Shown in pieces: positions 23,834-35,637 of a stretch of DNA of 64,000 bases. The translations under genes and the position numbers were made by a program. The stretch is from NCBI GenBank assembly GCA_035771175.1, contig CM069613.1, positions 3,530,001-3,594,000 of the forward strand, in the 5' to 3' direction. Source of the stretch: Paratinospora sagittata. Lineage: Eukaryota > Streptophyta > Magnoliopsida > Ranunculales > Menispermaceae. The stretch's first letter is position 1, and each line of letters starts with the position of its first letter. The notes beneath the pieces were generated by a model. It saw only the letters and a program-made list of their open reading frames with translations, made no database searches and was not told the origin of the DNA.

Positions 23834-26739
23834 TGTAAAGGATAGTTAAGTTGTTGTTAGCTAAATATTGTAACAGTTAAGAGTTCAGTTGTGTTCTAGT
23901 TAGTGTAAAGTTATAGATGCAGTTGAGTTTGTTATAGCAACTGCCATGTCGGCTACCATGTGGCACATCATGATTGGTTGCCAAGAACCAACTCAAAAAC
24001 CAAGTAGAACTTCAATTCAATTCAAAGATCAAAGCCTTCCAATCTGATATGGGAGGTGAGTACGAAATTTTTGAAAAATTCTTCTCTACTTCAGGTATCA
24101 AGATGAGATACTTTTGTCCTCACATTCATCAGCAGAATGGGGTTCCTGAAAGGAAGCATATGCACCTTGTAGAAATGGGACTAACCTTGTTAGCTCATGC
24201 AATAATGCAATTAAAATTATGGGAAGAAGCTTTCCAATATGTTGTTTTTACTATTAACCGTTTACCTTCTTCTGTCCTTGGTTTCTAATTGCCTTTTACT
24301 AAACTGTTTCATAAAGATCCTGATTATAATTATCTTAAGGTGTTTGGCAGTGCTTGTTTTCCATATCTTCGAAACTACTCTAAAACAAAATTCAATTTTC
24401 ATTCCTCCAAATGCGTATTCATTGGTGATAGTCCTATGCATCATGGCTACAAATGCATACACACTTCTGGCAAGATTTTTATTTCCAAAAATGTTGAATT
24501 CAATGAATATGATTTTCCATACAAAACTCTCATTGACACTCCTCTGTTACATTCACCTTCTTCTTCCTCTTCACCTATATCAGTTTTTCATCACCTTCAT
24601 AAACCATCTTCCAATTCATTACAACACCCTTTCTCACTTCATCAAAGTGAATCTTCTAATAATTCATTACAGCAACAGTCATCACCCCCTACCCTTAACT
24701 CATCTATCTCTTTGGCACAACCGTCACCTGTAACCTATGAGCCACCTTTTACCAATTCTGCTGCATCTAATCTTATTCCCAAACCAGTTGCACCTACTCA
24801 TCCTATGCAAACAAGAGCTAAGAGTGGGATTTTCAAACAAAAAGCTTTAGTGTCTACCTCTCCTCATGCTTTTGTTGCTTCTTTAGAGCTAAAGTCTGCT
24901 AAAATAGCCTTATTAGATTCCAATTGGAGTAAGGCTATGCAAGATGAATTTTCAGCATTACAGTCCAATGATACTTGGACCTTGGTTCCTTCTTCAGTTG
25001 CTACAAATCCCATAGGTTGTAAATGGGTATTTATAGTCAAGACCAACCCTGATGGCTCTATTCAAAAATACAAGGCACGTTTAGTAGCAAAAGGCTTTCA
25101 TCAAACACCTGGGCTTGATTATTTTGACACATTCTTTCCTGTGTTAAAGGCTTCCATGATTAGAGTAATTTTTACTCTTGCTGTGCATTTTGGATGGTCC
25201 ATCCAGCAGATAGATATAAACAATGCATTCCTTAATGACAAGTTAAATGAGGAGGTTTATAAGCTTCAACCTGAAGGTTTTGTGAATCCTAAGTTTCCAA
25301 CACGTGTGCAAACTCAATAAGTCCTTGTATGGTCTAAAACAAGCTCCAAGGGCATGGTTCTCAATGTTGCTGGGTGTTCTTCTATCATGGGGATTTTCTA
25401 ATTCCACCTCAGATCTCTCTCTGTTCTACAAGAAATCTGGTACTCACATTGTTCTCATCTTGGTTTATGTTGATGATATTCTGGTAACAGGATCTGACTC
25501 TAGGTTGATCCATCAAGTGATTACTTGGTTAAACTCTAAATTTGTTCTCAAAACATTAGGGGAGGTTGATTATTTCCTTGGCTTTGAAGCTTTTCGCAAC
25601 TCCACTGGTTTATATCTTACTCAACATAAGTATACCATTGATCTCGTCACAAAAACAGGTATGCTTGATGCAAAGCTAGTTGCAACTCCCACTGGTTCTG
25701 GTGTTAATCTCTCGGCTGCTATTGGTACACCTTTTGATGATCCTACATTGTATAGAAGCACTATTGGAGCACTTCAATATCTTACCAATACTAGACCTGA
25801 TATTTTTTTTTGTTATCAATAGACTTAGTCAGTTTCTCAAGTCCCCTACAGATGCCCATTGGTCAGCTTGTAAGAGGGTGTTGAGGTATCTTAAAGGTAC
25901 CATGTATTGTGGATTAAGCTTCAAACTAGCTTCTAATCTTCCCTTAGAGGCTTTTTCTGATGCGGATTGGGCGTGTGCGTTGATGATCGCAGATCTACTA
26001 CTAGTGTGGGTGTCTTTGTGGGAGGCAATCTTATCAGCTGGAGTTCCAGAAAACAAAAAGTGGTTGCCCGATCAGTACAGAAGTAGAGTACAGGGCTATA
26101 TCTACAACCACTTGTGATCTAATTTGGCTTCGTTCCTTATTCTCTGAAATTGGTTTTCTTTTGCCCTCTTGTCCTGTGCTATGGTGTGACAACACAGGAG
26201 CAAAATCTCTAGCTCAAAATCCTATTTTTCATGCCCGAACAAAGCACATTGAGGTGAATGCTCACTTTGTCCGGGAGAAACTTGTTGTTGGGTTGTTAGA
26301 GCTCCGTCACATTCCCAGCCAACATCAGGTGGCTGATATATTTACTAAGGGACTTCCTCTGAAGAGTTTTCATTATCTTGTTTCCAAATTAAATCTAGTG
26401 TTTTCACCTAGGTTTAATTTGAGGGAGGGTGTAAAGGATAGTTAAGTTGTGTTGTTAGCTGAATATTGTAACAGTTAAAGAGTTCAACTGCGTTCTAGTT
26501 AGTGTAAAATTATAGATGCAGTTGAGTTTGTTATAGCAAGTGCCACGTTAGCTACCATGTGGCACTGGTTGCCAAGAACCAACTCAAAAAGGAATGTAAA
26601 CACTTTAAAAGCAGATCAGTCTCAGCATTTCTGTTCCATGAAAAACATTTTTTGCAGCTCTGTTAATGGAGGTGCTGCAACCTATTTTCAATCTTTAGTT
26701 TTAGTTTTCTTGTTTTGATTTTCTAAGAGAAATCTTACA
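23834..26739 (+). mobile_element. Internally deleted Ty1/Copia retrotransposon with 5-bp TSD
   Basis: The right LTR is 26430-26739 (310 bp, TG...CA), preceded by a purine-rich tract TTGAGGGAGGG. The left end is the first 166 bp of the same LTR (23834-23999). Both outer ends are flanked by AGGTT (23829-23833 and 26740-26744), a 5-bp target duplication usual for Copia. Inside, only the latter part of integrase (from about 23974), reverse transcriptase (with the YVDD motif near 25465) and RNase H (to about 26445) remain. gag, protease, the primer-binding site and half the left LTR are gone. Stops or frame shifts at about 24286, 25318, 25822 and 26117 show it is dead. LTR differences (substitutions and small indels) point to an old insertion. 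Confidence 0.92.
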
Positions 26740-26744
26740 AGGTT

Positions 26745-27880
26745 TTCAAATTACGACCATTAATCACTTCAATAGGCCTCATGAATTGAATAATATCAAT
26801 TGTTAGTGGTTATAAGGCATTAGACAATTTTTGCACATTACAAAGTAAATGATGAAATCCTTAGGTCATATAAGATTTACGAATAATTAACTTGGTAATT
26901 TTTCCAAGAGATGTATAGGACTCTATGTAAATAAATAAATAGTAGAATCAAGCTAACCCTCAAAGATTGTTATTGGTGAATTTAAATAGACATATTGTTA
27001 TTTTCTCTATCCTATTTTTTCAGAGAAAGTTGATTAGAAAGAATTAACATAGTTCATTGTAAATGAAGCATTCCCACAGCCAAAAAAAAACAGTTATACC
27101 AAAGTGCATCCTTCTGTAATGGATATGCAATCATAGTGAAAACTAGATTCATAGCTCCAACCCAACCTAGATTCATAGTCCAAGGCCAACTAATAATTGT
27201 CTCAATATTTTAAGGCCCATTTGCTACATCTATATGAAGTAGGGTAGTTGCTTTTGGACCCAATAACATATTAATTTTTTGGTCTCTATGCTTTTATTTC
27301 AGTTTGCATTAAAAAAAAATTGAGTATTACAATCATCTCTGCCAAATCTTTTTTCTTTTTTTCTTTTTGAAAAGATACAAAGTACATCCATTTTTATTTT
27401 GGGGTATTATCCAGCTCAAAAATCGTGAAATTCCATTGCTTGGTAGTGTGAGCCCACAAACGTGTTTAATAATCTACAACCTTGTTAATGCCCATATTTG
27501 GTAATTTATTGCCCCAACATTTCCTCTGTCTTGTCATGTTCTTGTCGCTTACCGCCTATACCATCGGGCAAATGTCTCATTCACAATCTCTGCCAAAAGT
27601 TGTCTATGTATTGATTTCATACCATAAACATGGATAATGGTCTTTTTTATCAATACATGGTTAGCCGGTGTTGGGACCTCTGTAAGCGAACTTAACAACA
27701 AAATACATAAGGTGTGGGATGTCAATAATTAGATTAAGAAGATTTTAGTGATAATGGTTTTTTAAAAAAGTGAGTATTAAAGTTAGGTTCCACATAAGGA
27801 CACTTTAATGTCAATTTGAGGACCATATATGAACTTATTTGGCCCACTTAACATGAAGGGAGTATTACCTGCACCTCAAC
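26745..27880. other. Intergenic spacer
   Basis: AT-rich with no gene supported. I found no repeat family with a partner elsewhere in the window. Confidence 0.5.
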
Positions 27881-27889
27881 TAGAGGTGT

Positions 27890-28190
27890 TCACCTGTAAG
27901 TGATAATTTAGCACAAATAATTGTCGTCATCAAGGGACATTATACAGGTTAAGGATTCGAGTCACAGAAGACAGTAATTTAATAAACACGTAGTATAAGG
28001 ACACATACAAAGGCAGGATACTACTTTGACGTGGGTATGTGCTTGGCAGAAGTGACATATTCTCAAATTTGGTTTCGTGTTGTTGGTAGGTCATTATTGT
28101 TCTCACTCAATTAGTGTAGGGATTAATGAGTTCAGGAATGGACAGAATACCCCAAAGGTCGGAGCAGGTTATACTCAAAATAAATATATA
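27890..28190 (+). repeat. Dispersed repeat, copy A
   Basis: Aligns with the reverse complement of about 42690-42970. Shared blocks include GAGTCACAGAAGACA, AACACGTAGTA, GGAATGGAC-like text and GTTATACT. A TTCGAGTCAC core resembles a tRNA-type B box, so a SINE-related origin is possible. The family is not identified. A 99-codon open frame overlapping it (28077-28376) looks like chance. Confidence 0.65.
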
Positions 28191-29960
28191 ACTCCACTCA
28201 AAATATATATATACATAAACTCCAACCAGAGGTTTTGGAACTTTGGTCAGTCTACTCAAGGGTCCAAATTTGGTATTAAGTTTGAAGGGTTGAGATGCGA
28301 CGAAAATGCGTGGACTCATGAAAGATGGCCCACGTGGATGTCATGCAAAGCGTACGATAAACTCCCGACCCCATGAGAGAATAGGAACAAGGATCTCGGT
28401 TCAGTTCTTTCTATGTACGTTACATCATTCTTGGTACATGTGATTTCTTGGCTTGGTTGGTTGATTTGTTTATAAAAACAGAGAGACAGAGAAATCAACT
28501 AAATGCCCATTTTAAAAACAAAACAAGTTTGATAAAAAAAAAAATTAAAGTTATATTTTTAATTGTGTTTGGTTTAAAATTTAGATACAATTTTTTATAT
28601 TTAAAATTATAAAATATAAAAAAAATGTTTGATTCGTTAAAATCTAAAAATAATTTTTAAAAATTTATAAAGATAATAAATTATTTTTAAAAAATAATAA
28701 AATATTATTTTTTAAATTTTTACTTTTTAGTTGTATTCTACTTTTTAGAAACGAAACAAACAAAACCTAACATTTTTTGGTGATCTTATGACAACCTCAT
28801 ATTGAATTAAATATAATGTTAGGTTTTTTTTAGTTGTCATATTATCCCATATATATATATACACATTGAAAAACTTTAATCATGCTATATAAGAGTTTTT
28901 TAAATTAGAAGAAAGTAATATGCAAATAAATCTCAAAGAAAGAATGTAAAAAATATTTTTTATTAAAAAAATTAATTAAAATAAAATAATAAAGACTTTC
29001 ATAAACTAAAGATGTCCTCATTAATGAAATTTTCTAAAGATTCTTATGAGTTGATGGACATAAGTAAAATCGTTACTAAGATTTTTATATAACTCAGATA
29101 AATCAAGTCGATTGATTATATAAACTATGAAATTAAAATTATATTGTTGCTTATCAAAATGACATTTTATTTTGTTTTGAAAGGCGAATTCCCACCCTTG
29201 AATTACCCTAGAGCAAAATGGAAATTAATTACATATATATAAATTATTATTTGTTCCTCCATGGTTTTTATTTGATCCTTAATCGATTGAATGCTTTTAT
29301 TGACGAGTGCTAAATGGGAACATGAATATCAAAAGAAACTAGGTAAAAAAATTGATTAATTTTGATTGGCTAGCTATAACTATTTGTCACACCATGCGGA
29401 TGTGATGAATACCCCACATGACATATTTCAACCATTATAGACTCATAATATTGTCTCATCTAATCGATCTTACCACCCCAAAGGGTCATATAACCGTAAT
29501 CTAGATCATTTGTTCATACTATTTATGATGAACAGTACAGGTCTCCTCGAATTCGAACTCACAATCTTATAAGGTTTGATTTCACAATTCGAGTAGTCAC
29601 TGAACCAATGAGTCTAATGCAATGGGAAACAAAACAACCAAGGCTAGCTAAATTAAGACTTAGAAATAGTTAGTTTTTTTTTTTTCAAGAATTAAAATTA
29701 TCAAATTTTAGATTTTTAAGCTATCATCAATAATTTCCTTAGAGTAATATATGGGATTTGAGTCCAAACTTGTTAAACTAATAAATCCATTATTATACTT
29801 TAGGAAGAAGGTTTCACTAGGCTTTAAGCAATTTTAATATTTTTCTTATAAATTTGGTCCTTTTGAGGAGTGTAATAGAAAATTTTCCTATTTTGATGTA
29901 TCACACCTTAAAGAACAATATTTGGTATAAAGACCAACGATATCAGGTTTTAATGTTTTA
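28191..29960. other. AT-rich intergenic spacer
   Basis: Very AT-rich, especially 28530-28740, where A- and T-runs alternate and could fold. No gene, and no element with clean ends. Confidence 0.5.
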
Positions 29961-29968
29961 TATATATT

Positions 29969-30126
29969 GGGTGTTAACTTTATTTTCTGATACTGACACA
30001 CAGCTCTTTGAATATTTTGATGATTCGCGTATACTATGCAATATTTCCAAATATATACGCATCCCTAAAATATTCAAAAAAAGTTGGGTGTCATGTGTCA
30101 CTATAAAAAAATAGCGTTGGCACTCA
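29969..30126. mobile_element. Foldback MITE, copy 2
   Basis: The arms 30001-30033 and 30052-30085 are inverted repeats; TTGAATATTTTGATGATTCGCG faces CGCATCCCTAAAATATTCAA with mismatches. Sequence and layout match copy 1 at 22451-22612, including AAAAAAGTTGGG followed by a GTC/GCC stretch and a poly-A run. The 86-codon open frame overlapping it is not a gene. Confidence 0.7.
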
Positions 30127-31257
30127 GAGTACTCTTTAAATAATTTGTTCATATTTCTAATTTTGCATTTATTATCTTAATTATTCATAATAAAAAAAAT
30201 TAATGGGCAATCAACAAAAAGTTATGTAATATCATTTGTGGATTACAATGTTTCCCTTTTAACCATATCTCCACAAAATTTCAAATATTTATGCCATATG
30301 AATATTTGTGATTTACAAAGTTTCCCATTTTTTTGCCATATCCCCACCAAATTTCAAATATTTATGTCAATATTAAATACAATAATTTAATGTACATATC
30401 CAAAATATTGTATAAGTAAAGACGATGAAAATATTTATAACTAAGTTTAATTCAATTGATTAAGCACTCATACAAATACAAGTCATTTCCTTGAGTTTAA
30501 GGGAGATATATATCTGCAATTACGTCAAACTAATATTAGCGAGGATGTGACTAGAAATAACAAAAACATAAAGGGCCATTATGTAATTTCGTTCATTCTC
30601 CGTAGATTATAAATAATGAATCAGATAGCACGAACAAAGGTTCACAAAACGCGTAATTTTTATCGAATTTGATTCGTTCTTCCTCTGCGCAGGTACGAAA
30701 ACTTTGATTTCTTGGTCTCTCTCTTACGTTGGAATTTTTTAAATTACAAATTTTAATATTTTATCGTCTTCGACTTAAATTTTTAGTTCCTTAGATTTTT
30801 TCGTGCTTTTAATTTTTTAAAGATTTTAAAACCTGAATTTTCAGTAATTTTCGCGTGCAATTTCCATGTATACAGACCTGAAATCGAAGATTAAAACCTT
30901 CGCTGTTTTATATACAGAAAAATCGTATTGGAATCAGAGATTAATTCGTGCATGTCTTGAATTTGTTTCATATGCTGATGCAAAATTGTAATCTAGGGTT
31001 TCGGTATTGATTACCAGCGTGAAGGAGTTGAAAATTAGAAAGAGAAATTTTGATTATTTCTGTGTCTGTTTTTTGGTTTTGTAATTGAAGAACAAGGTTT
31101 TTTCGAATCGGGATATTACTTAGTGAAAATCAATTTAGCATAGGATTTCTAGGTTTTTTTTTCAGATCTGTGATTGATCGAATTGGTGATTTGATCTTTT
31201 ATGTATTTGAAGAATAGTGAAATTGATTGAGGGATTTTTCTGTGAATGCTGTAACAG
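30127..31257 (+). promoter_or_regulatory. Promoter, 5' UTR and leader intron of the RING-PHD gene
   Basis: 30127-30600 is an AT-rich spacer. A likely first non-coding exon ends TCTGCGCAG at 30692 before GTACGA. The intron would run 30693-31257 and end ...GTAACAG directly before the start ATG at 31258. The T-rich composition across 30695-31250 fits a plant 5' UTR intron. Confidence 0.6.
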
Positions 31258-33574
31258 ATGGCGAGGGGAGGGAAATTTGTTTCGAATCGAAGTAAGAAGA
31301 GGAAAGTCCATGCTATAAAGAAGGGTTCAGATGATTCTGATGAGGATTATGTATTGGGTGAAGATGATGAATCAAATGAGTCGGAAGAATCGTTTGGTTC
31401 TGCTGAGGATGCATCAGAGGATAGTTTTGAGAAAAGGGCAGCAAGTATTAGCTCTGATGATGATGGTGAGGAGGAGGAAGTGGTGAGGAAGGTTGATAGA
31501 TTGAAAGTTTCGAAGCGGAAAAAGGGATCTTTGGATAGGAAAGACACTAGAATTAGGCGACGACGTGTTGAGAGAAGTAGTAGGGTTTCAGATGATGAAG
31601 AAGAGGATTATGATTTTGATGACGAGGATGATGAGGAATTTGACCCGGATGCTGTTGATTATGGAGATGAGGATGAAGAGTTGCAGGTAAAGAAGAAGAA
31701 GAATCACACAAGGAAGCGGGTATCGCGTAAAAGAGTTCCCGTGAAGAGCAAAAAGAGGAAGAGAAAATCCAAGGTTTCGAAGAAGCCTTTGAAAAAGAAG
31801 CAAAGGAAGATGATGGTGAAAAGAACAGTGAGTTCTGAAGATGACTTTGATGTTGAATATAAGGCTGTTCCGAAGAAAACTACAAAGAAGAGCAGAAGAG
31901 GAACCAAGAAAATGGCTGATGATTGGGATTCGGATTACGCATGTTCTGGGTCCTCGGACTTGGATTACACAGTGTCTGATGAGCAGGTTGAGCTCTTGAG
32001 AGAAGCCAGCAAATTTTGTGAGAGTTTGAGAACTTGCTCAAGGGATTCGTCTTTGTCAAAGAGATTGCAAGGTGGTGAAGCTTTGAGTTCTCAGCAACTA
32101 AAATTAACAAGGCCAAAAGGGAAAGAAAAGGTCCTTAATTTACAGAATGATTTAGGAAAACAAATTTGTGGGATCTGTTTGTCTGAAGAAGTTCAGGGAA
32201 CAGTTCAGGGAACGTTAAACTGTTGCAGTCACTTTTTTTGTTTTGCTTGCATAATGGAGTGGTCAAAGGTAGAATCACGTTGCCCCCTTTGCAAACAGAG
32301 ATTTATGACTATTAGTAAGCCTGCAAGAATGAACATAGGAATCGATCTCAGGAACATGGTGATACAGGTGCCAAAGCGTGATCAGGTAGCTTGTTGACCT
32401 TGCCCTTCATTATATTTTTGTAAAATTAGTTATTTTCTCAATTCCATTAGAAGAACATGAAAGATCCTTATGTTGAGCAATGGTTTCAAATAAAAAACGA
32501 ATACAATTGCTTTTGGAAATCTGACCTAATTATGGATGCTAGCAATGTAGAAACTAGTGTTATATTTGATTTAATATACCTACTGTTCTGTCAACCTTCT
32601 TGAGGTTTGTGTTCTATTGCTAATATTTGATTGAATGTTCCTTACAGGTTTATCAACCTTCTGAAGAGGAATTGAGGGGATATCTTGATCCATATGAAAA
32701 TGTAGTTTGTATGGAATGCCAGCGAGGTGGTGATGATAACCTTATGTTACTTTGTGATATTTGTGATTCCCCTGCACACACCTATTGTGTCGGTCTAGGG
32801 CAGGAAGTTCCCGAAGGCAATTGGTACTGTAAGGGTTGCAGAAGTTCTGATCCTGGATCCTCAAATGCACCAGTTCAAGAGTCAATGCTCAATCAGGGAA
32901 CCAGCAGTAATAACATGCCAACTGATCTTCCCCCCTATAGAACCAATCCTGAAGGTTATGATCCAACTCCTCGGTACCCAGTATCTGTAACAGACCCTTT
33001 AACCCATGGAATTGAAATCCTTTCATCTCCAAGATATCAAGTAAGAGAAGACGTTCATGCTGCATCGCCCACTGGATTAGGGGCTTCAACTCTCTCAGGA
33101 AGACGAAGGTTACGTCGTCAAATTCATAATTTTCTTTCCAGCAATAGAACAAGCCAAATAGCTGAAATGGTTGGAAGACCTGACGGGATTTCGTACAACA
33201 ATGTAAGAAGTGCAGTTGAGAACAGTGAAATTAAACAGTTTGAAGAAATTGCTGTTCAACATGCTGAGAGTTTTGTATATAGGGGTTTCCAATCTGCCAC
33301 GGTTGAAAGTTGGGTTCAGGATGCTGATTCTTGTTCAGTTGAAGACAGGATTCCCATCTCTGTAATATTGGGCCACTCACAGAGGCAAGCAAATCCGGTC
33401 CCAAGTGCCCCAATTACTAATGTTTCTCCTGGTTTCAGTGATGAATTGGGCACGTCCAATTCAATAATGGGCTTGGAACGTCTCTATCAGTACAGTAGAC
33501 CTTTGAACAGGGCAGATGACACTATGCCTCCAAGTGGCTACTTCCATGGAGAAGGCACCAAGGAAAGGTGGTAG
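31258..33574 (+). CDS. RING plus PHD finger nuclear protein
   Basis: Two coding exons, 31258-32385 and 32648-33574, give 684 residues. Residues 1-240 alternate strongly acidic and basic runs (for example DDEEEDYDFDDEDDEEFDPD and KKKKNHTRKRVSRKR) with many SDD/SED sites, as in chromatin-linked proteins. A C3HC4 RING is at about 304-346 (C304, C307, CSHFFC, CPLC). A C4HC3 PHD finger is at 397-440 (CMEC, CDIC, H420, C423, W435YCKGC). The rest is Ser/Pro/Asn-rich and disordered-looking. RING plus PHD architecture suggests an E3 ligase or chromatin reader (inference). The 5' UTR intron ends right at the ATG. The 3' end is uncertain: a donor-like AG/GTGGTA just before the stop could splice to 34364, adding a different short tail. 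Confidence 0.88.
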
Positions 33575-33759
33575 TCCATGGTCAGAGCATTTGAACTTTC
33601 TCCGTGGATACCTTAGGTATGCTTAACGTCATTGCTTGCACATCTAAGCTTGCATTTTTAGGACTACTGAAAGTTTAAGAAGCTTTCAGTATTGATTGTT
33701 CGCAATAGGGGTTTTTAAAGTAATCCAAGGTTTTAGATATGAAATTTTGATGCTCATGT

Positions 33760-34224
33760 TGTTGGGTGGACCTGGATCTCTCTAGTATTGATATTGCCCC
33801 TATTTAACCACCTTTGGGTTTAGGTGTAGGGTTCGACTCCAAAAGGCCTTGGTATTATGAAGATGAGATCCCAACGTATATTTCATACGATAAACTTTCT
33901 CAAATTAGTTCACATACATCCAAGAAATCTCCACCTTTGACCAAAATTCAAAGAAATTATTCGCAGTCCATGAGTACCCACACATGCTCTACCATGACAT
34001 ACGTGTCATTTTCAGTTGAACTGTAAGCTCTGATACCATTTGTTGGGTGGGTTTGGATTTCTGTTATTACCAATATTGTTCCCATTTGACCACCTCTGCC
34101 CAATTATAAGGTTTTACTCCAAAAGGCCTCCATAGTAATGAAGTTGTGATCCCAACATATATTCTACCGATAAACTTGCCTATACACAATGTAGACTCTT
34201 ATTTTGGTCCATACTTACCCAACA
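33760..34224 (-). mobile_element. TRIM-like LTR miniature element
   Basis: Two related LTR-like segments face the same way: 33760-~33905 and 34041-34224. Both begin TGTTGGGTGG and share CTCCAAAAGGCC, GATCCCAAC and CGATAAACTT. The right one ends ACCCAACA, the inverse of its start. Next to it, GCTCTGATACCA (34027-34038) is the exact complement of the plant initiator-Met primer-binding site, two bases from the LTR. The element is therefore in minus orientation and about 465 bp long, with almost no interior. No target duplication is visible. It lies in the 3' region of the RING-PHD gene. Confidence 0.8.
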
Positions 34225-35637
34225 CGCACTGCCTTTGAGCATTAACAGAACTTTCTTTGTATAGATTAATTTTGATCAATTATATTAATGCTAATCTCAC
34301 ATTCTATCTTACTTTCCATTCTTGGGAGATTGACTGTATTTGTGGGTTCTTTTTGTAATGTAGGTCACCATCTGATTTGAAGGACGTCATCATAAGTAGC
34401 CACTTGTCACACAATTGAGTTGTGAGTGAGCTCAAGCACTGCAACCTCCATGGAACTGTGTTTTTATTTCAGTAAAGACTCTGGATGGGCTTAAGGATTA
34501 TACACTTCATCTTGTGTTTTCTCCTTTTAGTCATAAGCAGTGAATATGAGGGTGCCATTAATTTTATCACACGGTTGCATATAATTTATTTATTTTTCTC
34601 TGGAATTCTTATTAATCTCTTGTAACCTTGGTTCCATCCAATTCTTATTTTTCATGACCATTTATGCAATATATATATTTTTTTAGAAGACAAACTTCAT
34701 TTTGATGAAGGGCTCCACTATTCTGTGTTAGAAAGCTACTTAATTGATGAAAATTCATACAAACTGGACTATAGTTATAGTGTTGCATTTCTTGACATAT
34801 TTTAGCTGATTGAATTTTTTATTTTTATTTTTTTTGTAAAGGTGATTGACTTTATACACACTAATATTGTCATTGGCTGTTCTGGGTGAGAAGATATTTT
34901 TCAGGGGAAAACTACGTATTTAAAAATAAAAAAAATTGACCTTTTTCCAAAGTACAGACTTAAAACTATAAAAGTAAGAGACAAAAGATAGCTTTATGAA
35001 AAGGAGCAGAATTCTTAAAAGTAAGGGACTTTCAAAGCATTTTGAAAAAAAACTAAAGGATGTCATTAGATATTCTTTTTGCCTCTGAAAATATCTGCAT
35101 TTATGAATAAAGGAATATATTTATATATACTTTAACATCAATAGCCATTTGCCATGAGGAATACGTAGCTTAGAAAAAAATATTTGAGAAAAAAATATTT
35201 TGTTGAACATGAGAAAAATTTTTCATTGTTGGTTATTAAATTATAATTTTTTTAAATTTAATGCCAAAAAAAACCCTTTTAGCTGAAAAAATGGTGGGTC
35301 TAAAAAAAAATTTCTCACCTTTTTCGCCAGTCAAATGTTAAAAGATAAAAAAAATTCAAGAAAATTACTCTTTTTAAAAAAAAAGATTATTTTTTCACCT
35401 ACCAAACACACCATAACTCATTAAATTATGTTAACTTCTTTTAGATAAAAAAAAAAATTAATGAGTATTGTTAGAATGATAACAACACATACTAGTATTC
35501 AAACTAAGCCACTGTGGTGGTAGAAAGAATTAATAATGTTTAATTCTAAGTGACAAAAACAATATTACACAGAAATGAAATGGAAGTAGATTACAAACTC
35601 TTTTCTGTCATTGGTGAATAGCAGAAGGATTCCTTCA
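34225..35637. other. Spacer between the RING-PHD and ARMC7-like genes
   Basis: 34364-34600 probably holds the RING-PHD 3' UTR. From 34900 the DNA is very AT-rich. A Tourist-like end, CTACCAAACACACCATAA, occurs at about 35399-35416, but the opposite end is not clear. No gene. Confidence 0.5.

Noticed and set aside
28077..28376. A 99-codon plus-strand open frame
   Set aside because: It starts inside the dispersed repeat copy A, has no recognised domain and ends in low-similarity DNA.
28530..28760. Possible MITE in alternating A/T runs
   Set aside because: Self-complementarity comes from low complexity; ends and target duplication are not visible.
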